Notes under the pieces: generated by a model | What the model was told of the DNA's origin: nothing | The model's input: only the letters and a program-made list of their open reading frames with translations | Databases searched by the model: none | Part shown: piece by piece, positions 44,820 through 56,932 of the stretch | How the letters are laid out: every line of letters starts with the position of its first letter | Numbering within the stretch: the first letter of the stretch is position 1 | Program-made: the position numbers and the translations under genes | Assembly: GCA_002007465.1 (NCBI GenBank) | Contig: LNAC01000065.1 | Coordinates: forward strand, 1,102,570 to 1,166,569 | Length of the DNA: 64,000 nt | Source: Ailurus styani | Lineage: Eukaryota > Chordata > Mammalia > Carnivora > Ailuridae | Reading direction: 5' to 3'

Positions 44820-46960
44820 TCATTCATTCATAGTATGTTTGATTTTGAGTCTTAGGTGTTGTGGCCAGGGCTATAGACATGTAAGAGGTAGCCTGTGCTT
44901 TCAAGGAGCTGGATCCGGGGAAGGAGACTGAATGAGGCAGGGCATGATTACAAAACAAAACCTTAAGCTCCTGGGAGCTCAGAAGCAGATTGGATTGGGT
45001 TGGTCATGAGAGAGATGGCTGGGAACTGGGCGGAGGGAGCCTGGGCGTCTCAGGATGGGCAGGCCCCGGTAGGAGTGGCTAAAAGAAAGGAGTACAGGTG
45101 CGGGCAGACCGCGGTGGTGAGCCAATTGAGGCACACAGAGGACACATCACCAGGGCCTCATGGGCCTTGCCAGAGAATCTGTACTTTGGACACCGATGAT
45201 CGGGGAGCAGAGGAGCAGCTGAGTGTCCTCGGAGGGAAGGTCAGAGTTAGGTCCCAGAAGCAACGCGAGAGCCTGTGGAGGGCTGCAACAGACAGGAAAT
45301 GATCTAATGCACTCAAGGATGACTCTCAGTGCAGCGCAGTGAAGAGACTGCAGCTCAGTGTGGAGACTCTCTTTGTTTCCCCATTTGCAATGTAGTTTTG
45401 AAGAAATTATGTTGTTTGTCCTGGAGAGTTTCTCACAGCCTGGGAAGAGCAAGACAGCTTCCTAAGTTGGGTCGTGTTCTTCCATCGGGAGGCATGTACT
45501 GTCTGACTGACGTATTGGATGTACTTTGAAGGTAGATCTGATGGGATTTGTGGGTGGTTTAGGTCCCAGGAGGGGAGAAAAACAGAGGTGTCAAAAATGG
45601 CTCCAAGTCTTGGGCCTGAGCAACTGGAAGGATGGAGTCACCAGCAGAAGACTAGATATGTGCCCCAGCAGTTTGCAAGAGGGGGCTGACTTCAGGCATG
45701 AAGCTGAAAGGCATGTTGCATTCCTTCGAAACCGGTCTGAGCTAGGTGCTGGGAATGCAAGAGCAGCCAAGACAGATTGTCCCTGGAGCTCGTGGTCTAG
45801 TGGGGAACACGAAAAGCAAAGCAATTACACCTGCATAAGTGCTACCAAGAGGAGCTGCTAGTCGGGAAGTTCCTTGAGAAAGTACCTTCTGAGTGAGATC
45901 TGAACGAGGAATAAGAGTTGAAAGAGGAGCGAGTTTCCGGGTAGAGGGGACAGCATGTACCAAAGTCTGCTTCTAGAGGGAACACAGTGCATTGAAAGCC
46001 AGTGGGGGCCAGCGTGCAAGAGAGATGGGGTCTGAGATGAGACTGGAGGCCTAAAGCCAGACCCTGCAGGGCCCCCAGGATTGGGATCCTCTACTAAGCA
46101 ACAGAGAACCATTGACTCATTGGGACCAGAAGTATTTTAACCAGTTTTGCACTGTGAAAAGTCACTGTGGCTGAAATGTAGAGAATGACGTGGAGGACGG
46201 TAGTGGCCGGAAATAGAGCAGGTAGGAAGCTACTGCAGTGGTCCAGGCTGGAGAGGACAGTGGTGTGGATTATGTATTGGCAGTGAAGAAGAGAGAAAGG
46301 GGGAGAGAATGAGAGCTATTTAGAAGAGATAAAAGCAGCAGCAGTTGATGTTGGGTGGATATGGGGAAGTGAGGGCCAGGGAGGGGCCAAGGACAGCCTT
46401 CTGGTTTCAGATTTGTTGAAAATATGGGAATGCAAGATGTCTCCTATGAAGCTTGTATAGCAAAAGAAGAAAGAATCCTGGAGAACACAAATATTGGAAA
46501 GATGAATTTAAATAAAAGCCTGCAAGTTGCTGGCATGGAGAAGAGATGGAGAAGTAGGAGGAAAGTTGGGGGAGTGGTAGCTATGGGGCCAGAGATGGAG
46601 AACCTCTCAGAAAGGAGAGGATGATCAGTGGTGTCAAGTGAAGATAAAGCCGAGTACAGAAAATCTGGAAAGTGCCCTTTTGCACCCAGCAACTAGAAGG
46701 TCACTGGCAGTGATGTGACCATCACCCTGGAGAAAGGGAAAGCCAGATTCCCAGGGCTTGCCAATGTCTGTCATGTAAAGACTCCTTCACGGATGATTTT
46801 AAGTCACCAGTGTGATGTCATTGAACGTGGAGTTGGGAAGGGAGACAACCAGGTGCCTCACAAGAGCTGGTATGAGCCGGCTGAGGTGGCTCACCTGGGC
46901 GATCTCGGCAAGAGGCTTTCGTGTGGCGGTGTGGTGCAAGCTGGACATCAGAGGCAGGAG
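44820..46960 (-). repeat. Long antisense L2-type repeat region, at least two copies
   Basis: A start at TTCATTCATTCATAGTATGT (44817) and another near GAGCTAGGTGCTGGGAATGC (45738). Words such as GGAGCTCGTGGTCTAGTGGG, GGCCCCCAGGATTGGGATC and AGGCTGGAGAGGACAGTGG recur in the antisense L2 order. Open frames across the region are by-products. Confidence 0.55.
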
Positions 46961-47010
46961 TGCAGGGGGAGACAGTGAGCACGGGCTCTGGCTTCAAGGA
47001 GCTTAGCTAT

Positions 47011-47211
47011 CTGTGAAGCCTGGGTGGCTCAGTCAGTTAAGCGTCTGACTTGGGCTTGGGTCATGGGCTTGGAGTCCTGGGGTTAGCCCCGAGTCGGGCT
47101 CCCCGCTCAGCAGGGAGTCTGCTTGTCCTTCTCCCTCCCAGTCTGCCCCTTCCCCTGCCTGTGCTCTCTCTGTCTCTCAAATAAATTTAAAATGAAGGAA
47201 GGGAAGAAGCT
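47011..47211 (+). mobile_element. Can-SINE with 10-bp target duplication
   Basis: Diverged head (GAAGCCTGGGTGGCTCAGTC) and tail TCTCAAATAAATTTAAAATG. GCTTAGCTAT occurs at 47001-47010 and 47212-47221. Confidence 0.9.
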
Positions 47212-47776
47212 GCTTAGCTATTATAAAGGAGAGAAGAAAGGAAAAGGTAGTAAGTGGAACTTAAGGTTTGGAGACCAGGGCCACCATATGGGAGAGAACA
47301 AAGGATGAGGAAGCAACGGGGTTGAGGGTATTGGCAAAAGACTTGGTTATAGCCAAGAACACTAAAGCCTGGGTTTATTTTAAGGAAATACAGATTTTGG
47401 TGTCTGATAGACACACACAAATGGAGGAGGCCTTCAAAGCTCTTTCACCACTATTTTCCTGTCTGTCCCTCACCATCGTCGTGTTGTCGTGGCAGTGACT
47501 ACTGGCTTCTTCATCTAAAAGCTGTGGACACAGAGCATGGAGAAGCCAAGGGGCTCAGAGACCGGACCAACACCGGTCAGTTTTCAGGACACAGATTTTA
47601 GCACCGCCCACTAACTCCACATTGACTAAGGGATATTCTAGGAGAAAGGGGACTGGAACAAGGACAACTGTTGGGCTTTCCTCAAAATGAGCGTTTATTA
47701 GCTTGAGACTCTAACACCCTCAGAATGCCCTAGGTCATCCTTTGTTTTGGTCGATGTGTCCTTACACAGCAGTTAA
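47212..47776. other. No recognisable feature
   Basis: Nothing identified. Confidence 0.4.
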
Positions 47777-47778
47777 TA

Positions 47779-47828
47779 CAGGCAGACCTTGAGTTATTGA
47801 GCCTCACTTTATTGTGCTTTGCAGATAC

Positions 47829-47872
<44 letters not shown>

Positions 47873-48243
47873 TCAAGGTCTGTGGCAACCCCTCGTTGAG
47901 CAAATCTACTGGCATCTCTGTGGCACGTTTTGGTAATCTTTGCAATATCTTAAACTTCCTCATTATTTTATTTGTTATGGTAATCAGTGATCAGTGATTA
48001 TAACTCACTGAAAGCTCACCTGAGGGTTAGCATGTTTTTGACAATGAAGTATTTTTTTAAGGAAGGTATGCACATTGGTTTTTTAGACATAACGCTATTG
48101 CACACTTAGTAGGCCCCAGTCTAGTGTAAACATCCTTTTACACGCACTAAAACACTAAATAATCCCCTTGACTTGTTTTATTGTGGTATTTGCTCTATTG
48201 TGGTGGTCTGGAACCAAACCACGCTATCTCCAAAGGGGGCCTG
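47779..48243. mobile_element. Tigger-type (TcMar) non-autonomous DNA transposon
   Basis: The 465-bp element starts CAGGCAGACCTTGAGTTATT and ends AAGGGGGCCTG, flanked by TA at 47777-47778 and 48244-48245, the mariner/Tigger target site. Subterminal text ATTCAAGGTCTGTGGCAACC and GGTGGTCTGGAACCAAACCA matches Tigger1. The transposase region is deleted. A T-run of over 35 bases at about 47830-47866 lies within it. Confidence 0.9.
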
Positions 48244-48249
48244 TATTAC

Positions 48250-49777
48250 CAGGCCCTGCTCTCAACATCTAACGAATATTAAATCATTTAATCCTCATAT
48301 CAATGCTGTGAGATAGACATTGATATGATGGACCCCATCAACACTTGAATGTGGTTATCTTTGGCTGTAGAGCGCCACAAAACTCAGCGGCTCAGAACAG
48401 CCAGGTACCAGTACTATTATCTCACGTGATTTTGGGGTTTGACTGGGATCAGTTGAGCGTGCCTCCCATGCAGGTGTAGACAGATGCCAGCCGGGGCGTG
48501 TCATCTCAAGCGTTGACCACGCTGCGCATCCAGGCAGCCCCAGCTCAGCCTAGGTTCAGGGGTGGAGAAATGGATTACACTTCTCAGCGGCAGAGTAGCA
48601 GGCACCTCCGGGCACAGGGGAGTTAGACAACTTACCGGAGGTCAGACAGTGGGATGTGGAGAAGCAGAGCTCACCCCAGGCAGTTGAGTTCCGGAGTCTG
48701 CTAAGAGGGGCAGAAGGGACTGAAGCCCAGTCACACAGCACATCTTCTCAGAGCAAAGCCACGGTGGTTAGGAACACAGCTTTATTCATGGTAGAACCAG
48801 AGCATTCCTGGAGCAAGCCATGAAGGAGTTGGGAGAGAGGAAGAAATTCTAAAAATACTTGAAATGGAAATAAATGAGGAGGGTGCACATTGAGTCAAAT
48901 TTCAAGGACTATCTACACAAGGCTCTTTTTATATCGGGTGTGAAAATAGGGTCTTGTGCAGCCTAAGACAAATGGAAGACTTTATACACTCACTTGCCTT
49001 TACCCAGTCAGGAAAGAATAGAAATTTAAGTGTGGTGGGGACGAGGATTGCGTTGTTTCTTTTTCTTATAAGTAATCAAAATCTGAAACTTTTAGCCAGC
49101 TGCTCCAAAGGGTCAAATATGGGGTAGCCTATGACTGGGACCAGCGAGTTAGAACTGAGGTGTAGACTGGCCTCAGAAAGGATTTTCAGGCTCCTTCCGT
49201 GCCCCTTGCTGTGTCATGTCATAGCCCCGGAAGTCTGGGTCATCACTTACTTTGACACATCCTGGCCCCGCTAATGGGAGGAACATCTTCCATTAGGAAG
49301 GACATCTAAAGGAAATGACATCTCTAATTCAAAAAGGTTACTCCCTTCACAGGAGCCCTGGGGTATTGCCACAGAGAAGCTGACTCGCCTCCGAGTGGCC
49401 AGTTTCTCTCCCCAGATCTGACCACCGGAGACCCTGCGTAGCTTTGGCACTGATAATTTCTAGCTTCTCGGTTTTACTGGGCTAAAAGGCCAGGTCCCAC
49501 CCATTGACTGGAACGTGCTCCCTGCGTGGGCCAATGTGGTTAATGGAAAGAGCAGCAGGCCATTTCCAGGTCAGACCCCATCGTTTCTGACGTTTCTCTT
49601 CCTAAAGAGAAATTCAGGGCGGCTATTTTCGTCACCGTGATGGGAACCCGCCTCCCCCACTATGGCTCATGTTGACTGTGGCAACATTCCAGCCACTGGG
49701 AACTCCTTGCCACTCAATAGCATCCCACACCTAAGCAAGAAGGCCCACCCCCCCCCGGCCCTCCTGCAGAGGTCCCC
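48250..49777. other. Unassigned sequence, part possibly LTR-derived
   Basis: 48345-48600 (AACTCAGCGGCTCAGAACAG, GACTGGGATCAGTTGAGCG, GGTGGAGAAATGGATTACAC) recalls an old antisense repeat I cannot assign. The rest up to the N gap is featureless. Confidence 0.3.
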
Positions 49778-50065
49778 NNNNNNNNNNNNNNNNNNNNNNN
49801 NNNNNNNNNNNNNNNNNNNNNNNNNNNNNNNNNNNNNNNNNNNNNNNNNNNNNNNNNNNNNNNNNNNNNNNNNNNNNNNNNNNNNNNNNNNNNNNNNNNN
49901 NNNNNNNNNNNNNNNNNNNNNNNNNNNNNNNNNNNNNNNNNNNNNNNNNNNNNNNNNNNNNNNNNNNNNNNNNNNNNNNNNNNNNNNNNNNNNNNNNNNN
50001 NNNNNNNNNNNNNNNNNNNNNNNNNNNNNNNNNNNNNNNNNNNNNNNNNNNNNNNNNNNNNNNNN
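49778..50065. other. Assembly gap, 288 N
   Basis: An unbroken run of 288 N flanked by C-rich ends (GGTCCCC and CCCCCCAATCC). Open frames through it (49662-50273 and others) have no meaning. Confidence 0.99.
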
Positions 50066-50451
50066 CCCCCCAATCCCTCCCCAGGCTGAGTCGGCAGGGC
50101 CAACAGTGACGTCCCCACCCAAAGTCTGTGCCACTCTGAATACTAAAGACCACCCAGAGAATTCTCTGCCCACTTGCAGGGTCTGCTCAGGCCTTTTCCC
50201 TGCCAGTGTCACTCCCCTTTGTCCCAGGGACAGGCAGGGAGCAGGGGACATGGACAGAGTTTGTGATGCATGATGCATGCCTGAGGCCCCCAGCAGCAAG
50301 GGAGAGAGCAGGGTGGAGAGTCATAAGGAATGGGGAGAGGACCTGGGCCCAGATCTTCTTGTGCTGTCTCACCCCCAGTCTGGAACACTCAAGCCTGGGA
50401 ATCCTCAGTCCAAACCTGGCCTCCCAGATGGTTATGAAGGTGTGTCTACTC
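50066..50451. other. No recognisable feature
   Basis: Nothing identified between the gap and the next SINE. Confidence 0.4.
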
Positions 50452-50467
50452 AAGAAAGAGAATAGAG

Positions 50468-50655
50468 GGCACCTGGGTGGCTCAGTGGGTTAAAGCCGCT
50501 GCCTTCGGCTCAGGTCATGATCCTAGGGTCCTGGGATCGAGGCCCACATCGGGCTCTCTGCTCAGCAGGGAGCCTGCTTCCTCCTCTTTCCTCTCTCTCT
50601 GCCTACTTGTAATCTCTCTCTGTGTCAAATGAATAAATAAAATCTTTAAAAAAAA
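50468..50655 (+). mobile_element. Can-SINE, young, with 16-bp target duplication
   Basis: Head GGCACCTGGGTGGCTCAG with mustelid-type TTAAAGCCGCTGCCTTCGGC, tail AAATAAAATCTTTAAA. AAGAAAGAGAATAGAG flanks it at 50452-50467 and 50656-50671, a perfect match. Confidence 0.95.
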
Positions 50656-50736
50656 AAGAAAGAGAATAGAGCATATTTAATTAAAAGCTGTTCACCTGAT
50701 TTCTAATTTTTAAATGTTTAGACATATGATATATTA

Positions 50737-51057
50737 CTGTTGACCCTCGAATAGCACCGAGTTTGTACTGTGTGGGTCCACTTATATGCAGATTTTTAAA
50801 AATAAATACGGTACAGTACTGTGAATGTATTTTCTCTTTCTTATGGTTTTCTTAATATTTTTCTACCTTTTATTATAAGAATACGGTATATAATACATGC
50901 ACAACATATGTGTTGATCAACTTTCTGTTGTCGGTCATGCTTCTGGTCAACGTAGGCTATTAGTGGCTAAGCTTCTGGGGAGTCAAAAGTTTTAAACAGA
51001 TTTTTGACTGTGCGGGGTGTCAGCAGCCCAATCCACACACTGTTCAAAGGTCAACTG
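50737..51057 (+). mobile_element. MER2-type Tigger DNA transposon
   Basis: Inverted ends CTGTTGACCCTCGAATAG and TGTTCAAAGGTCAACTG, plus the internal GGGTCCACTTATATGCAGAT and TTTTTGACTGTGCGGGG, match MER2. TA precedes it; CA follows, so the right duplication has decayed. Confidence 0.88.
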
Positions 51058-52375
51058 CATAGGCTTCCATCTAAACACTTGCCTTCAACCCTGTAAAAGT
51101 TTGGGGGGCTGGCACCGCTCCCCAGAGTGTCTGGCTTTTCATCACACTATGTCTGAGTTCCTGTCCCTGGCAGTATTGAAATGTCCACCCCCCATCTCAC
51201 CCCCATCCAGACGTGATCCTTTCTCAGTGTGTGGTTCCAAAGCCCCTTCTAAAGCTTCTTCCCAGAGGTGTTTTGTGACACAGACCCTCAGACATCAGCT
51301 TGCCTTTGCCTCAGCCCCCCACAGCTCTCTGGCAACACCGTTTTTCAACCCCACATCTTCTCTCAAGTGGCAAGCTCCTCCAAGGCAGAGTCCAGATCTT
51401 ACTTATTTAGCTAGACTTCCAGCATCAGCACAGCAGTCCCAAACATGAGTCATCTTCCGACAGTAGTGATTCTCCCTTCCAGGGTGACAAACCATCACAG
51501 TGCGTCTGGGAAGGAGGGTTTTTCCAAGATGTGGGACTTTCAGTGCTTAAACCGGGTCAGTGTTGGGGAAACCGGGATGACTGGTCACCCTGTTGGGGAA
51601 GAGGTTCTCCAGAACGGGAAGGGGCATCAGCAGCCACAACGAAGTAGAACTAAGTGGCCAGTTTTAGTTTGAAACAACTTATGGTGTTGTCAGCTTCGTA
51701 CTGCCTCCTCCTGAGCAGTGAGGAAACAGGAAGCTGGCCAGGCTGTGCAAGTCTGGGCTGAGAGAGTAGGGGACAACCATGGGGCCCAATCGCCAGAGTC
51801 CTACTAAAAGGCTTTAATTATTTCACAGAAACTCCCTCTACTCTCATTTCTCTGAAGAACCTCCGGGGGAGCTTCCAGCTGCCCACATAAGGCATTTGCC
51901 CTAGGAAGGGCTCATGGAGTCCACCTTGAGAATAAGTGATGGTCTGTCCCAGGCTTCCCCACCAACCCACATCTGTCCTGCTACGTACGGTGGACAGCTC
52001 TGGGTTTTCCTGCTGAGTCCTTTTCTATTTTGATGGTGAAAGCACCTGAATTTCTTTTAGAAATCTCCTCTCACTCTCTCTTTCTTCAGCCCCACCTTCA
52101 GATGGAAGGATCAGGTTGGGAGTGGCTGGTGGGTGGGAAACATGTGACCGGGAGCTAGTCTGTATTTCTACGTTTCGGCGCAAGAACGAGGGAACTGAGC
52201 CAGGACCTTCCTGACTGCCATGGGCAGAACAATTGGCCTTAAGCAAAGCTGGATGTAAGGGCACAAGAAAAATGATATTGTCTCTTTCCTCTCCTGCTCC
52301 TTCTATCTCTTTTCTCTCTGCTCTACTTTCTTCTCTACTGGCTTCCTTCTCAGACTGGTTCTCTCCAGTTGATGG
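51058..52375. other. No recognisable gene
   Basis: The 143-codon frame at 51017-51448 starts inside MER2 and is Ser/Pro-rich without a motif. Nothing else identified. Confidence 0.4.
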
Positions 52376-52379
52376 CAAA

Positions 52380-52780
52380 GATGTCTATGCTGGATGGAAT
52401 AAAATCCCCACTCCCCATAAAATCTTCAAAAAGAAGAGAGACCCATCTAGTTATAACCTCCTCCAAACAGCAGAGTCTGAATTCAAACCCAGGACATCTA
52501 ACATCATCGTTGATGTGCATCATCTCTACTAACGTGGGTTATACAGCTCCTCCCAGGACATGCTGAAGAGAAGTCCATCAAAATGACCACAGAACACACC
52601 ACGTTCAGCTAAAATTAACTGACCCAGACACCATGCCAAATGCTTTCTTCTGAACAAGAACCGGGAAAGAAGGTATTGTTTTCACTGTTTAAGAGAGGCA
52701 GAACGTCGCAAGCCCAAGGACTTGACCGCAGAGTGATGAGACTCTACATAGGAAGTGAGGACCCAGTTTACTGGCTTGGA
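52380..52780 (-). repeat. Antisense MIR-like pieces
   Basis: CAGAGTCTGAATTCAAACCC at 52471 and AACGTCGCAAGCCCAAGGAC near 52700 resemble the antisense MIR 3' part. Two separate, weak fragments. Confidence 0.4.
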
Positions 52781-53104
52781 CAGTGACTGGCTGCCCCTGG
52801 GACTGTCCCCCTGCCCATTTCACTCACCCCCTCACTTGTGCTGCTCTACAGACATGAACCGTCACTCCTCACCGCTTTTATTTGATCCTTCATCGACTTT
52901 TACAGTTGAAAGCAAACACACCAGGATCGGTGAGCCCAGCAGTGTGGACATTCATGAGGACCTTTCTACTCCAATTTCTGGGAACTCTCTTGGTTAATGC
53001 AAATGACTGCTCGGTACTTCACAAAAGAGGAAAGCAGACTAATGCATTTGTATATGCTTATGTATTATGTATTATTGAAAGATCTAGTACATGTACACGG
53101 TAAA

Positions 53105-53437
53105 AGAACATTTTTTTCAGTTAGAATGAAAGGGTACACAGAGAACACTAAGTTTCCCTCCCACTCTGCCCCCAGGTTTTCTCCCTGGAGTCACTCACTG
53201 TTCCTGATTCTGGGTAGTCCTCGGCAGACATCCTATGCATATCCAAGCATATCTGTATAATTTGTATATTAGCTATGTATATAGGATATGAACTTAGATT
53301 TTTTTATTTCCTTCTTTTGCACAGATGAGAGCACAGTGCACATAGCATTCAGTACTTTATTTAGTTTAACAATACATCATGGAGAGGCTTCTTGGGGGGT
53401 GGGGGAGGGACATGGATCTATCTGTCCTGTTCTTTTT
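53105..53437 (-). repeat. Old L1 (L1M-type) antisense, part 1
   Basis: AAAGGGTACACAGAGAACAC, CTATGCATATCCAAGCATAT and TTTTTTATTTCCTTCTTTTG follow the antisense L1M 3' region. It continues after the SINE. Confidence 0.6.
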
Positions 53438-53640
53438 TTTTTTTTTAAGATTTTATTTATTTATTTGACACAGAGAGAGGGATTACAAGTAGGCAGAGAG
53501 GCAGGCAGAGAGAGAGGAGAGAGGAGGAAGCAGGCTCCCTGCTGAGCAGAGAGCCCGATGCGGGCCTCGATCCCAGGACCCTGGGATCATGACCTGAGCC
53601 GAAGGCAGCGGCTTTAACCCACTGAGCCACCCAGGCGCCC
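53438..53640 (-). mobile_element. Can-SINE in an L1, with 15-bp target duplication
   Basis: TTAAGATTTTATTTATTTAT to CCACCCAGGCGCCC. TGTCCTGTTCTTTTT is at 53423-53437 and 53641-53655. The GTAGGCAGAGAGGCAGGCAG and TTTAACCCACTGAGCC blocks place it with the presumed mustelid subfamily. Confidence 0.95.
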
Positions 53641-53790
53641 TGTCCTGTTCTTTTTAATGCCTACATAGCACTCCATTGTATAGTCTGTAACCACTGTCCT
53701 ACTCATAGACATTTGTTTCCAATCTTCTCTTTGTTCATGCATTTTAGGCTAATTTTTATAACAAAGATGCAAACAAACAGGGGAAGAGCT
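53641..53790 (-). repeat. Old L1 (L1M-type) antisense, part 2
   Basis: TAGCACTCCATTGTATAGTC and CATTTGTTTCCAATCTTCTC continue the antisense L1 interrupted by the SINE. Confidence 0.65.
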
Positions 53791-55376
53791 TTTTGCTTAT
53801 TTCTCATCTGTAAAATCCAATGAACAGAAGCCCCACTCTGTTCTGAGGTTTCTGGTAGTGTGGATGGACATAACTCAAATTCTGAGCTTTCTCAAGCAAA
53901 AGTCGTGAGAATCATTTTGCTCTGTATTAAATGCAAACGAAGCAGAAATTCTTCTGTTTTCAGGGTCTTTTGTCATTTAGACAAAAATGGGAAATGGGAA
54001 GGAAACAAGAGAAGAACCTAAAATGGGTGGATGACAATTGGAACCAGGAAGCCCTTCATGCCGCCTTTGTTCCTTCTCTCTGTGCTCCCCGCGGTCTCTG
54101 CCTCTCCCTGGCTGCAGTGCGCGATGCTGGCCCGCCCCACGGGACCTTACGGTCAGTGTCCCTCAGACACTGACTGCCGGCCCCGGGTGCTAATTGCCAG
54201 TTTCTGGAAAAGAATATCTGATTCCTGCCCTTCCCCATCCTCCATTGAAGACATTGGTTCCCCTTGGTCAGTGTAGTCCGGATCTAATTAGCTCTGGTTA
54301 AACAGACCAAGCCCTGTTAGGAGATGTCTGCAGAAGCCTCAGCCTGAGGGAGAAGGCGGCCAGGCTGGGAAAGGTCCTCACGTGCCCACCACATGGTCCC
54401 TCGGGGACTAGAGCCTCTTCGCTTCATCAGTAACTGCACCAGCAGGAGCCTCAAGACCTGTCACGATGGCTTCCAAACCTTGCTGTCCCAAATCTCCCAT
54501 GGCAGACATACCCGGACGGTTGTAAAAAGGTCTGCCTGGCTTCGAGGCAGCACTGCGCATGTACTTGTGGGTGACATGGCACATGGCAATGTAAAGGGTG
54601 TGATTTGGGTAGGTATCTCTAAAGGACGTCTCTCTCCCCCTCCTCCCCCAACACACACTACGCATTAAAAAGTGAACTTGTTGTGACAGTGTTTTCACCT
54701 CAGCCTGCCAATTTGCAAACATGTTCTTAAGAAACGTTATAAACTTGTTTATGCAAAACTTGTTTTTGAATGCATTCTTTTGGAAAAAAAGATGTGTTTA
54801 AAAAAGAAAACCTGTTTATATCTGGAAAGCAAGTCATGTAAACAAGCTGTCAACGTTTGAGAGAAAGCGGATGGAGGCCGGGGTGGATCTGTCCCTACAT
54901 TGCCGCCTGCTGTAACCTCCAACCCGTGGTAGAAGTTTTAGCATGAAAACCCAGTCTTCCCTCCCATCCATAAGCAGCAGTCTCCCAGCTTCTCTCTCAG
55001 GAACACTGAACCAGACTCCCACACCCACCGTGGAGGGGACTCCAACCTTTGCGCGGTCCGGAGGGAAAATCTTGCCACCAGAGGTCACTGACGCTCCAGC
55101 TTGGGATTTAGCAGCCACCCAGTCCGGAAAGCGCGACCTGGGAAGGTTGTGCCCACCCCTCTTCTTGCTCCTGTCTGTTAACTTGCTCCCTGCTTAGCCT
55201 ATTGAAGCAAATAACTGTCGGTGTTGCAACAACAAAGTGGTTGCATGCTATCAACAGTTTTTCTCACTAGTACCTACCCTTTCACATCCCCAACCTGTGA
55301 GAGTCTTTAGTTTGACAGTAAGGTAATTCTCGGAATAAAACAGGCAATAGTCTGAGACACAGAACATGGGGTTCTA
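53791..55376. other. 1.6 kb without recognisable gene or repeat
   Basis: No repeat or gene identified; mixed composition and several meaningless short frames. Confidence 0.4.
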
Positions 55377-55456
55377 CTTCATCCTTGGATTGTACCTGAC
55401 CAGGTGTAGCTCATTCCATAAATCTTCTTGCCTAGATTACTGGGCGGTGACCACGC

Positions 55457-55506
<50 letters not shown>

Positions 55507-55590
55507 NGCTTCAACCTTGGATTGTACCTGACCAGGTGTAGCTCATTCCATAAATCTGCTTCTTGCCTGGATTACTGGGCGGTGACCACG

Positions 55591-55637
<47 letters not shown>
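55377..55637. repeat. Two (CA)n microsatellite copies around a single N (probable assembly artefact)
   Basis: CTTCATCCTTGGATTGTACC to the first CA tract (55377-55506) is repeated as CTTCAACCTTGGATTGTACC to the second (55509-55637), with one N at 55507. Differences are few (A/T, a 3-base insertion and A/G). This looks like two alleles or unmerged contig ends. Confidence 0.9.
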
Positions 55638-55638
<1 letters not shown>

Positions 55639-56337
55639 CTGAGGCAACGTGGAGAGCCCCCTATATTGTAGGGATGGTTGCTGTGGTATGGCATGGAGTA
55701 GTGGATTGCCTGTAAAGAATGAGAAGCATTTAGGAGCCACCCATGGCCCCGGAGCTTGCCGTGGACAAGACCTGCATACATCGGACCAACTTGCCAGCAT
55801 TCCGTAGTTGCAAGAGATGCTACGAGGGGTCATCTGTCCATTAAGGGTGGAGGGGAAGAAACTGCCTCTGTAGGATGGGGGAGAAAGTGGAAGGACCCCT
55901 AAAAACCCTTGAACTGCCGTAGGACGGCGCCCACCTCATTCACTGGTGGGGGCTAAGATGCTCCCAGCCTCAGAGGCCAACTGAGAAGACCAACTTCTCA
56001 GGCCACTGGGACGTGTAGCCCGTCCTCCACCCAGGCAGCCAGGTGGAGACAGCACTGGGCGACAGATACGGAATGGTCCTGCAAAAGCAGGAGGTCCAGG
56101 GACAGGGTTGCAGCAGCAAACGCCAAGCAGAGGGAAGGAAGCGGCCCTCTAGTCTGGGAAGAGCTCCGAGGAAGAAGGGTGTGACCCAGGCCCCAGCCAA
56201 TCAGTTGTATTTCCGCAGCCACAGCGATTGGCTCAGCCATGTCCATGTGACCCACTCAGAGCCAATGAGACTTAAGATTCCTGAGAACGCGGTTAGATAG
56301 GTACGTTTCTCGTTGGGCTTGACCTGGAGTTGAGAAC
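55638..56337. other. No recognisable feature
   Basis: Nothing identified; moderately GC-rich. Confidence 0.4.
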
Positions 56338-56344
56338 ATAGTGC

Positions 56345-56548
56345 AGAAATACTGCCACCTCCCCCATCCCCCAACATTTTATTTATTTACTTATTTGAGA
56401 GAGAGAGAGAATGAGCAGTGGGGAGGGCCAGATGGAAAACGAGAGAGAAGCGGACTCCCCAACGAGGAGGGAGCCAGGCCTAGGGCTCCATCCCAGGACC
56501 CAAGCCCAAAGGCAGATACTCAACTGACTGAGCCACCTAGGCGTCCCT
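56345..56548 (-). mobile_element. Can-SINE, minus orientation
   Basis: CATTTTATTTATTTACTTAT to GAGCCACCTAGGCGTCCC. ATAGTGC at 56338-56344 and 56549-56555 may be the target duplication, which would add the C-rich stretch at 56345-56370 as an odd tail. Confidence 0.85.
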
Positions 56549-56917
56549 ATAGTGCCGTCTTCCTGTCAGCAGGAGGGAAGACCTGAGCTTCGTGCAGCCA
56601 CCTTGGAGCTCCTGAGTTTGTGACTGATACACTGGAAGAACCTGGAGGTGGAGGGAAATTGAGTGCTGATGGCATTGTTTGAGCCCTGAATCCAGCCGTA
56701 CCTGAAGTTAATTTTACTCCTGGGTTTTTTGCAAGCCAACAAACTCCCCGTCGTGCTCATTGGAACTGCACTCCTGTGCCCCCAGGGGTGGGAGAGATGA
56801 GGTAAGTGTTCTCTGAGACACCGCTGACATCTGATACTCAGGATTCTTTGTATTGAGTTTGATCTTTGTGTTGAGGTTGAGGTAAACTCAGTTGGCCAAG
56901 GCAAGCTGCTCCAGCTC
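56549..56917. other. No recognisable feature
   Basis: Nothing identified. Confidence 0.4.
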
Positions 56918-56932
56918 AAAAAGTCCCCTGAA

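Noticed and set aside
49662..50299. Three to four open frames of 134-210 codons
   Set aside because: Most of their codons are N. The frames exist only because the gap contains no stops.
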